Below are positions 56,473 to 64,000 of a stretch of DNA of 64,000 nt, piece after piece. Both the position numbers and the translations under genes were made by a program. The DNA comes from Austropuccinia psidii. Its lineage: Eukaryota > Basidiomycota > Pucciniomycetes > Pucciniales > Sphaerophragmiaceae. Numbering within the stretch: the stretch's first letter is position 1; each line of letters opens with the position of its first letter. The DNA lies in assembly GCA_023105745.1 (NCBI GenBank), contig JALGQZ010000004.1, positions 33,787,816 through 33,851,815 on the forward strand. The letters are read 5' to 3'. Under the pieces are notes generated by a model. It was not told the DNA's origin and ran no database searches. It saw only the letters and a program-made list of their open reading frames with translations.

Positions 56473-57886
56473 TGTCACAGGGACTCTTGGACAGAAAATA
56501 AGAGTGGCCTGGCACTCAGCAATCAGGGAGCTCACCTGGAAGACTCCAAAAGAATAAAGAAAATAAAATAAATAATTGAATTTCTCTAAGAAATATGAAG
56601 GTACAAGATGAGATGCAATAAGAGGAAAGAGAAGCCAAATGGCCAAAGAGCCAACCAAGTCCTTAATCAGTGTTTCAACCTGCCAAAATGAAAAATGGAA
56701 TTAGTAAGGATATGACCACCAAATATCCATTGACAGGCAAAGAAAGAAAAGAGGAAGGGTGCTCAATGACTGACTTGATAATATCAGTATTCACTTAAAA
56801 AAAATCATACGATAAATAAAGATAGAATAAAATCAAAATATATTAATTAACTGGGGAAAACCCCCCAGGGTGGATAGGGTAGGCAATATATGTGAAAAGC
56901 TGGGAGCTTGAGTTCTTCAGGCTGAAAACTGATCTTTATTGAATTTTGAGGCTGTATTGATTGTTTTGGGAATTGATACAGCTGGCTAATATTGAAATTG
57001 AAATGGGTTGAATGAATTTCCCATGCTTTAAAATGAAATAAAGTTCTTGATGGATCCAGACTGTATTGAAATGAAGGTGGTTGCCAAGATGGATTGAGTG
57101 GAGCTGTGAAACTTGACAAATGAATGAATTAACTGCCTCTTGAATCCCTTTAGAATGTTTGAACAGTATTGCCTTGGAGGAATACTGTGAATGGAATTAT
57201 CCAATGATGTCTTGATGGCGTGATTGGTCTTTGACGCTGAAACACTTGCTCTTGAGCCTTGATGAGTCCTCTGAATGATTGGGTGCCTTTATGACGTGAT
57301 GATATGTTGGAATATTGAAATGATCATTTGGTATTGCCACCATTTAATTGCTGTTGAAAAATGATGCATAATGATATATAACATCATTTATGGCATATTG
57401 GTTCATTGGAAAGAAGATTACGTCCAAAGGTCTTGAGATGGAAAGACAGAGGGAAAAAAGATGGATGTGATGTCTTCAGAGCTTGGAAGGATGTTTCTTG
57501 GTCCTTTGGGGCTTTTGGAAACTTTTGGGTTCTGAGCCAAAACTGGCCCAAAGGGCGGGAAAGTGTCTTTTGGAAACTTTGCGTCAAAGTGTGCAGAAAT
57601 GCACAAATGCGCATTATGAGCCCAAATGACCAAAACAGCTATTTGGGCCATTTCCACTGGTTTTGAGGGAAATGAACAGAAATACCCAATTGGGAATAAA
57701 TTGCCACTATGGCTTCTGGCTTGAGGTGAAGGGCCATGAAGGCCCCAAAAGACAAATTGCCATAAATGGTACATAAGATGATGATGTGGCCATATTGGCC
57801 ACTGGTGATGGGTATTGGCCATCAAAGTACTGTGGCTTGATATGCCTCACGGAGATCCAAGGAGGTGAATTGCCATGGTTGTGACA
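56473..57886 (-). repeat. 3' LTR of copy I (family 2)
   Basis: 1414 bp, TGTCACAGGGACTC...CATGGTTGTGACA in plus reading. On its right side GTACCCCCACCCCC is the polypurine tract of the minus-strand element (GGGGGTGGGGGTAC), directly adjoining the LTR. Confidence 0.92.
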
Positions 57887-58719
57887 GTACCCCCACCCCC
57901 TTGAAATAGTGAGCTCCTGAGCACCAATACAAGGTGAATCCTGTTGAGGCTATTGGAAAGGATTGAGAGTGGGATAGAGGAAAGTTCTTTTAAAAGGAAA
58001 ATAAAATAATAACTGATATTAAAAATTTGTCATATGACGCAGGACTTGCTTGATCTTTTTGTGAGATTGGCTTCATGATTGATGATGTTGTAATGAATGA
58101 ATATTTTTTGATATGATAAAATGAAAATGAAAATAAAATTTAATATAAAGAATGAACAGGAAAATAAAAGAAAGAGAAAAGAGAAAAGAAAAATGAATTG
58201 AATCTTGAGGAGGTTCCAATCTTCATCACGGAGGTTGATAACTGATTTTGAAATTGGCCAAGGACCTGGAAAGAGAAATTTGATGCCAGGTGCTCACAAA
58301 GTGGCCAAGGGATGTTTTGACAAGATTTTAGACCCCTCAGGGAAGTGCACACCAGGAGAGGAACTTACTTTTGGTAGTTACCACTCCCGCCAGTGCCACA
58401 AAGATAAAAACAAAAAATGTTGAAGGAATGAATTTGAATTTTGAAGTCTTAGAAATGGATTGAAAGGTGAATGGCCCATTGTCCCAAGTGAAAATAGCCA
58501 TAATATTGGAAAGGAAGTTGAAAGCCATGCCAAAGATCTTTTTCCAAAATTGCAAAGTGCTCACAGTGTGGACAAGGTGATGCTTACAACAAAGAAGAGT
58601 AGAATACCCCTAAAGGTGCATACCAGGAGTGGGACTTACTTTTGGTAATTCCTCTCCCCACCAAGCACCATAAAAAATCAAGCTTTTGAAGAATTGGGCC
58701 CAGGCTTATCAGGATATAA
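57887..58719 (-). other. 3' non-coding region of copy I with polypurine tract and duplicated motif
   Basis: The polypurine tract is at 57887-57900. Two copies of a motif (GTGCAYACCAGGAG...ACTTACTTTTGGTA in plus reading) lie at about 58345-58395 and 58615-58665. On the minus strand each contains AAAAGTAAGT, identical to a splice-donor consensus, at 58368-58363 and 58639-58634. The pair is 271 bp apart, against 270 bp in copy C. No convincing long frame. Confidence 0.6.
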
Positions 58720-59124
58720 TTAATGAAAATCTTTGACAAGTTCAGGACAATTCTTGAGGTTTTCAGTTGGTTCCCAAGTGGGTCTTTCTGGGTCTTGACT
58801 GAAACCTTTCCATTCCACCAGATACCATAATTTTCCTCTCTTAAGCTTTGAGTCCAGTATTTGAGAGACTTCCCATTCCTCTTCTTCTTCAATTCTGATT
58901 GGAGGAGGGAGCTCTTGATGCCTATTGGGGATTGTTGATGTCTTGACTGGTTCTAAGATTGAAATGTGGAAGACTGGGTGGATGGACTTCCATTGAGATG
59001 GGAGCTTGAGGTGGTAGGCATGAGTTCTGACTTTCATCAAGATTGGAAAAGGACCCAACCATCTTTCAGACAGTTTTTTTGTGGGTCTAGTTGATTTTAT
59101 GTTCTTGGAAGAAAGCCATACCAT
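58720..59124 (-). CDS. Integrase C-terminus and chromodomain, copy I
   Basis: 134 codons. It begins in the barrel (MVWLSSKNIKSTRPTKKLSE, RWLGPFPIL, HPVFHISILEPVKTSTIP) and ends with a full chromodomain: EEEWEVSQILDSKLKRGKLW, YLVEWKGFSQDPERPTWEP, NCPELVKDFH. Three aromatic positions typical of a methyl-lysine cage region (W in EEWEV, YLVEW) are visible. Chromodomains of this group direct integration to marked chromatin. It is in a different frame from the integrase core because of an indel near 59240. Confidence 0.93.
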   Translation of the reverse strand: MVWLSSKNIKSTRPTKKLSERWLGPFPILMKVRTHAYHLKLPSQWKSIHPVFHISILEPVKTSTIPNRHQELPPPIRIEEEEEWEVSQILDSKLKRGKLWYLVEWKGFSQDPERPTWEPTENLKNCPELVKDFH

Positions 59125-59186
59125 GTCACCAGGATTGAAAACAGGTGGACTTGCTCTACTTTTATCTGAATACCTCTTGAACCTGT

Positions 59187-59744
59187 CTATGGCAACTTCA
59201 AGTTCTCTCTTGACATCTTGCTGTACTGATTGGAGTTTGTTGATAACTTTCCAGCAGGAGTATCTTGAGTAATGTGAACTGAGTCAAAATGTGGATCTCT
59301 TCCATAAAAAGTGAAAAACGGTGATTGTTTTGTTGAAGAGTGGTCAGAGTTATTGTAGGAAAATTCAGCCAGAGTGAGCCAGGTGTTCCAATCATATTGA
59401 TGATAACTGACATACATCCAAAGGTACTGTTCTAGTATCTGATTTACCCTCTCTGTCTGTCCATCAGTTTCTGGATGGTAAGCAGTTGACAGATCTCTTG
59501 AAATCTTGAGCTGCTGACAAATATTGGTCCAAAAGGAAGAAACAAAAATAGAACCTCTATCACTGACAATGCTTGAAGGAAGGCCATGCTTTGAGAAAAT
59601 ATTCTTGATGAATAAATGGGCCAAATCTAATGAAGTTATTGAAAACATTGTTGGAATGAAAACTGCCATTTTTGAGAATCTGTACACTATGACAAGGATT
59701 GAGTCAAAGTAATTGGACAGTGGCAATTGAGTGACGAAATCCAT
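59187..59744 (-). CDS. Integrase catalytic core, copy I
   Basis: 185 codons, in frame with the upstream RT segment after TGA 59757. DDE residues: Asp in MDFVTQLP, Asp in VSDRGSIF, Glu in DGQTERVNQ. A conserved Asp in IVIVDRFSK-type text is Tyr here (VIVYRFSK). Followed by WLTLAEFSYNNSDHSSTKQS and [13 protein letters not shown], then out-of-frame text to the stop. Confidence 0.93.
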   Translation of the reverse strand: MDFVTQLPLSNYFDSILVIVYRFSKMAVFIPTMFSITSLDLAHLFIKNIFSKHGLPSSIVSDRGSIFVSSFWTNICQQLKISRDLSTAYHPETDGQTERVNQILEQYLWMYVSYHQYDWNTWLTLAEFSYNNSDHSSTKQSPFFTFYGRDPHFDSVHITQDTPAGKLSTNSNQYSKMSRENLKLP

Positions 59745-59756
59745 TGAAGGACAAAT

Positions 59757-61721
59757 TCAAGGACAATTTGGAATTGGAAGAGGTTTGAGGATTCCAAACT
59801 TCTTGTGGTGAATATTTTTGTTTCTTGAATACTGTTGACAGGATGATACATAATCCTTGATGAATTGAGTCATGCCATGCCAGTGAAAATCCTGCTTGAC
59901 AAGTTTGAGACTCTTCTCTTGGCCAGGGTGTCCAGCTAGAGGAGAGTCATGCCTTTTTTGAAGTATGCTGAGTTGAATTGTGGGGTCATTTGGGACCACC
60001 ACCCGATCTTTGAACAGGAGAAGTTGGGAGGAGGAATCAAGGGAATAATCTTGGACAGATTTACCTTTGCCCAAATCTTGAAGAATACTTCTATATTGAG
60101 AATCTTGCCATAATGAATTCTGAATTGATTCAATCAAATTTGAAAATGCTTCCACCTTGACTGAAAAGAATTTTGAGGCTTGAATTTCATCTTGCTTGAT
60201 TATTTTTTGATAATTCATTGGATTCTTGCTGATGAAATCTTCCCCCCTCTCTGGGTAAATGTCATCCTGACGTGATAAAGCATCTGGAAGGGTAGCCAAG
60301 AGGCCAGGGAGGTAGGTGATTGAAAAATGGAATTCAGAGAGAAATTCAGCCCAGCGGGCTTGACGGAGAGTGGGAATCTTTGAAGACATGAAATATTGAA
60401 GTGATGAATGATCAGTGAGAACCTCAAAAGAGGAAGAAAGAGAAAGGAGAAAAGCTCTCCAGTGCTTGAGAGCCCAGACTATGCCAAGGAGTTCCTTGTC
60501 ATTAATCTCATAATTGAGCTCAGCTTGGGGAAGCTTGCGGCTATCAAATGCAATGGGATGTTTTCCTGAGTCAGAAATCTGACTCAGTACAGCACCCAAG
60601 GCATAATTACAAGCATCAGTCTCTACAATGGTGGGTAGAGAAGGATCAAAGTGAGAAAGGATTGGAGCAATGGTGAAAGCCTCTTTTAGTTGATGAAACT
60701 GTCTAAGAGCTTCCTCATTGAGGGGAAAACAGGAATCTTTCTTGAGGAAACTTGTGATTGAACTAATCTTCTTTGAATAATTCTTGATGAAATGGCGGTA
60801 AAAATTGGCAAAGACAAGGAATGATTGAAGAGCCTTGAGGTTTCTTGGAGGTTTCCAATTGAGAATTTTCTGTACTTTTGCTTGGTCCATCTTGAGGCCT
60901 TCAGAAGAAACACCACAACCCAGATACTCTACACTAGAAACATCAAACAGGCACTTGGAGGCCTTAGCAAAGAGGTTATTGGCTCTGAGTCTGGAAAGAA
61001 CAGTGGACACATGAGTGACATGTTCTTCTTCAGATTTGGAAAAGACCATAATGTCATCTAAATAAACCACAACATAAATATCAAGAAGATCATAAAAAAT
61101 ATCATTGACAAGGTTTTGAAAAGAGGCAGGAGCATTGGTGAGCCCAAATGGCATAACCAAATACTCATGGCTGCCAAATTTAGTTCTAAAACATGTCAAG
61201 TGTTCATCACCTTCCTTGATTCTGAGCAGGTTATATGCACCATGCAAATTAATCTTTGAGAAGATAGAAGAACCACTGAAAACAGTAAGAAGCTTATTCA
61301 TAGGAGGAAAAGGATACTTGTTCTTCCTAGTAACAGCATTGAGTTTGCGGTAATCAACACACAAACAGAGGCCACCATCTTTCTTTTTGACAAAGAGGAC
61401 AGGTGCTCCTGTTGAAGAGGAGCTTGGCCGGATGAAACCTTTCTCTAAATTCTCTGAAATGTAGGCCCTGAGTGTATCTGACTCTTGGTTTGATAAAGAG
61501 TAGATCACCCCAAATGGAGGTAGAGACCCCTCCATCTTGATATGCTGATCACAGGTGCAATGAGGAGGAAGTTTCTCTGCTTTCACGTTGGAGAATACAT
61601 CCAAATAGTGGTGATAAACAGAAGGAACAACCTTCATCATGGTTTCTATTTCTTCTGGCTCTTCCTCTTCATCCCACAACTGCTCCAGGGAGTCATGATA
61701 AGATGAAGGAGGAAGGTCCAT
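59757..61721 (-). CDS. pol: Reverse transcriptase, RNase H and integrase zinc domain, copy I
   Basis: 654 codons from MDLPPSSYHDSLEQLWDEEE. RT: GFIRPSSSSTGAPVLFVKKK, CVDYRKLNAVTRKNKYPFPP, MPFGLTNAPASFQNL and catalytic YLDD at about residues 220-223. RNase H: VETDACNYALGAVL, ELNYEINDKELLGIVWAL, VLTDHSSLQYF. Integrase zinc domain: RHDSPLAGHPGQEKSL then CQQYSRNK, where the fourth ligand Cys is Tyr. It ends at TGA 59759-59757, replacing a Trp-like position. The longest intact stretch of family 2 in this window. Confidence 0.95.
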   Translation of the reverse strand: MDLPPSSYHDSLEQLWDEEEEPEEIETMMKVVPSVYHHYLDVFSNVKAEKLPPHCTCDQHIKMEGSLPPFGVIYSLSNQESDTLRAYISENLEKGFIRPSSSSTGAPVLFVKKKDGGLCLCVDYRKLNAVTRKNKYPFPPMNKLLTVFSGSSIFSKINLHGAYNLLRIKEGDEHLTCFRTKFGSHEYLVMPFGLTNAPASFQNLVNDIFYDLLDIYVVVYLDDIMVFSKSEEEHVTHVSTVLSRLRANNLFAKASKCLFDVSSVEYLGCGVSSEGLKMDQAKVQKILNWKPPRNLKALQSFLVFANFYRHFIKNYSKKISSITSFLKKDSCFPLNEEALRQFHQLKEAFTIAPILSHFDPSLPTIVETDACNYALGAVLSQISDSGKHPIAFDSRKLPQAELNYEINDKELLGIVWALKHWRAFLLSLSSSFEVLTDHSSLQYFMSSKIPTLRQARWAEFLSEFHFSITYLPGLLATLPDALSRQDDIYPERGEDFISKNPMNYQKIIKQDEIQASKFFSVKVEAFSNLIESIQNSLWQDSQYRSILQDLGKGKSVQDYSLDSSSQLLLFKDRVVVPNDPTIQLSILQKRHDSPLAGHPGQEKSLKLVKQDFHWHGMTQFIKDYVSSCQQYSRNKNIHHKKFGILKPLPIPNCP

Positions 61722-62393
61722 ATTCCCAAAGAAGAGATGAAGTGAAGATACAGAATTATCTTCTCCAACATCTTGAATCTATTTGAATACTTCATCTCTA
61801 GATGATAGTAATGACTGATGGGAATTAAGGGAAGGAATATGGACAGAATATGGAAATTATGGTGTTCTAGAATCACCAACCAGAGATGCACATGATTTGG
61901 CAAAAGAAAAGTCATTACTGAAAGATTTTGAAGGATCATAATAGTCCTTATGATCACAGTTAAAGGTGATCAGCCCTTGCCTCCAATCAATAGATGGATT
62001 AAAATGATTGAGAAAGTCAAAGCCCAATATGAGGTCTTCTCCCTTGGGAGTATCAATGACTAAAAAGTCCCATTCAAAGCTTGGAAAGGCAGGGAGCTCA
62101 ACCATATATTTAGTATGGTGAGTCACAAATAGAGAAGGAGACTCAGAGGAGTCAAGAATTATGAGGGGAATCTTCTCCGGGAGTTCTGACATGGTCAAAG
62201 AATACTTGTGAACAAACTGCTTTGCAATAAATGAGTTGGTAGCACCAGAATCAATGATAATACTGTAAAACATATCAGAGAGAGAAGAAAAAACAAAAAA
62301 GTTTAAGTGAATTTTTGACACCGGTATTCAGAATGCACAATTGTGCTCTGGATGGAAAACAGTGAAGACCATTGAACACAACATGATCTTCAC
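61722..62393 (-). CDS. Aspartic protease and linker, copy I
   Basis: The frame at 62321-61857 carries FFVFSSLSDMFYSIIIDSGA with the DSG active site, then HHTKYMVELPAFPSFEWDFL, VIDTPKGEDLILGFDFLNHF and WRQGLITFN. It ends at a TAA at 61857. Linker text to 61722 continues in changing frames (SVHIPS-type, DVGEDNSVSS-type) before DLPPSSYHD. Between gag's stop (62394) and this frame the text LHCFPSRAQLCILNTGVKNS is in another frame, so a frame change is needed to reach protease. Confidence 0.85.
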
Positions 62394-63731
62394 TCAGGCT
62401 TTTCCCTTGCTGAGAAATTTGACTGACGGTTGGGTAAGCTTGTTTTGAGGCCTTTTGAAACAGGACTCAAGACTATGCTTCCCACCACAATAGGTACATA
62501 GACCCTCCTTGATTCTTCTTTCTTTTTTAGAATTCATCAACTTGAAATCTTTATTCAATAAAGAAGAATGGGGCTTGTACCTCTTCTGAAAATTCTTCTT
62601 CTTCTTTTGACTTGAGCTTGAAGAACTTTCAGGATGAGAAGAACTTGACTTTGAGGCTTCTGGCTTCTTCTCTTGATGATGACTCTTTTCATTTTGCCTC
62701 TCATGGTACCTGGTATCAAGATCCAGGGGAATATCCATTAAGTCTTGAAGAGAGTCAATTCTTGAAAGATGGGAGGCCAATTGATCCAAAATCCTGGATG
62801 GAAATCCCTTCCTGAAATGATGAATGAGTGCTCTTTCACCCCAATCCCCGATTCTTGAGACCAAACTTCTGAAATCAGCAATGTATAAAGATACATGCCC
62901 ACCTTCTTTCATTCTTAAAGAATCCAATTCTGATTCAGCTTTTCTGATTTCATTTGGGTCTCCAAACAAGGTGAAGAGTTCAGATGCAAATAATTTCCAT
63001 GAATTGAGAAGGTAATTTGGATCTTGATTGGTGAGATTGGAAAGATAAGGCTCAATCCATTTTGAAGCCCTACCAATGAGAAATTAAGTGGCATAAAGGA
63101 CCTTCTTTCTGTTTTGAGAGAATTTTTCTGGATAATTATGAAAAATCAGTTGACAAGACTGAATAAAGCTTCTAACTTTGAAGGGTTCAGTCCCATCAAA
63201 GCATTCTTGTGCCTTCATAGATGGAGTCTTGAAGGCTGGTGGTCTTGATTCTTCGGAGGATAAAGCTGCTTGAAGATTGGCCATAATTTGAGTCATTTGC
63301 TGCATAATGGTCAATAAAGATGCTTCAGACTGATGAGAGACAGGCTGATTAGACTGGGCTAGAGTTAGCCCTCCTGTACCTCGGGATGCCCCCACAGGAG
63401 CAGGAACACCTTCAGTACCATCAGACACTTCCTCTTCCCCAGAATTTTCCTCCTCCTCTTCACCATCTTCACCTGGACCCTTGAAAATGGTCCTTAAAGC
63501 TCCTGGGAATCCACCAACTACTCCTGAAAACAAACTTGATCTTCTTGGCCCTCTTCCTTCCTTCCTGGATGGTGCTGCTCCTTCCAAAATGGGTCCTCTG
63601 TCCAATTTGGCCCTCAGTTGAGAAACTGCTGGGGTGCCATCAAGAGGAGCCCTTGGAGTTGGAGTAAGAACAGCTTTAGTTCTGGCCTGAGATCTAGTCT
63701 GCCTTGCAGGAGGTGAGTGTTGGATGGGCAT
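62394..63731 (-). CDS. gag: Gag, copy I
   Basis: 445 codons from ATG 63731-63729 (MPIQHSPPARQTRSQARTKA), in one frame with a single TAA at 63086-63084 after RKKVLYAT. Parts in order: basic N-terminus, GPRRSSLFSGVVGGFPG, an acidic stretch (EDGEEEEENSGEEE), a helical segment (LLTIMQQMTQIMANLQAAL), capsid (FDGTEPFKVRSFIQSCQLIF, LFGDPNEIRKAESELDSLRM, RIGDWGERALIHHFRKGF), a Ser-rich linker and a zinc knuckle CTYCGGKHSLESC (C-2-C-3-H-4-C). Ends FLSKGKA. The knuckle has one residue fewer than the usual C-2-C-4-H-4-C. Confidence 0.93.
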
Positions 63732-64000
63732 GATTTCAGGATATAAATGAGATAAAATGAACAAGAATCAAAATTTGAAGATGAAAACTTGAGCTTATTT
63801 GAAATAATGCTTGAAGTCAAAGATCAAAATCAATATCTTGAGGAAAATCAATAAAAAATCAATAAATCAAATGAGATCTTCAGGTAAATCAATCAATTAA
63901 ATATCAACTGAGAACTGGAAGTCAATGAATCAAATAATTCAAATCAATCAAAATCAAAATCTTGCAAAATCAATCAATCAATCAAATGAATTCTTGAGGC
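63732..64000 (-). other. AT-rich leader of copy I
   Basis: Untranslated leader with repeated AATCAATCAA in plus reading, similar to the leader of copy C. It runs off the window before the 5' LTR. Confidence 0.6.

Larger units (their letters stand above)
56473..64000 (-). mobile_element. Copy I: family-2 chromovirus, fairly well preserved, leaving the window
   Basis: 3' LTR at 56473-57886, then to the right in minus-strand reverse order: 3' non-coding region, chromodomain, integrase, RNase H, RT, protease, gag and leader. The 5' LTR lies beyond the window. CATGG at 56468-56472 is one arm of the presumed target duplication. Breaks: a TAA in gag (63084), a frame change between gag and protease, a stop at 61857, a TGA at 59757 and a frameshift near 59240. 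Confidence 0.94.

Noticed and set aside
57406..57825. Open frames of 86 and 135 codons in the LTR of copy I
   Set aside because: They lie within an LTR, are not shared with the LTRs of copy C, and have no family resemblance.

Overview
The window looks like intergenic, transposon-packed DNA of a large, AT-rich fungal genome. I see no host gene, rRNA, tRNA or CRISPR array. Every coding trace belongs to Ty3/Gypsy LTR retrotransposons. From family knowledge, the protein styles (gag with a WPKFSG.GEYDH-type capsid, polyproteins with YIDD/YLDD reverse transcriptase, C-terminal chromodomains) match elements abundant in rust fungi (Pucciniales). The myrtle rust lineage (Austropuccinia) is my best guess; this is recall, not a search.

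Three families are present. Family 1 has LTRs of about 1.4-1.5 kb (TGTCAGCCTGTGACTC...CTGACA). Family 3 has LTRs of about 1.8 kb (TGTAAGGTGTGGAT...GGCTCACA in plus-strand reading). Family 2 is a classical chromovirus with LTRs of about 1.4 kb (TGTCACAG...TTGTGACA in plus-strand reading).

Layout from left to right. 1-3172: 5' half of family-1 copy J (minus), running off the left edge. 3530-3825: LTR scrap. 4050-15287: integrase remains of family-1 copy B (plus), cut by a complete but decayed family-2 copy C (4441-13973, duplication CAGCC) and by a repeat-bearing insert (about 14461-15115). 15288-33925: family-1 copy D (plus). D is split by a solo LTR M (18002-19066 and 29216-29542). M is itself split by copy A (19067-29215, duplication TTCAG), the youngest-looking and best-preserved element. 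D is also split by a solo LTR N (31347-32763). 34870-37380: scrap E of family 2. 37385-52605: family-3 copy G (minus), split by complete family-3 copy F (38478-48300, duplication TAATT). 52606-56472: family-2 copy H (plus), split by a solo LTR P (53389-54801). 56473-64000: family-2 copy I (minus), fairly well preserved, running off the right edge.

The most interesting signal is in the 5' part of families 1 and 3. Between the 5' LTR and gag, five separate copies (J, A, D, F, G) show the same two predicted introns. Removing intron 1 joins an exon ending in A to an exon beginning with TG, so the start codon of an accessory protein (ORF1) would be created by splicing. Intron 2 contains the Gag start codon where that codon survives (J, A, G), and its removal places ORF1 in another frame over the same DNA. 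About 650-700 nt are then read in two frames: ORF1 from spliced RNA and Gag from RNA that keeps intron 2. This suggests that splicing chooses between ORF1 and Gag-Pol. It is inferred from sequence only.
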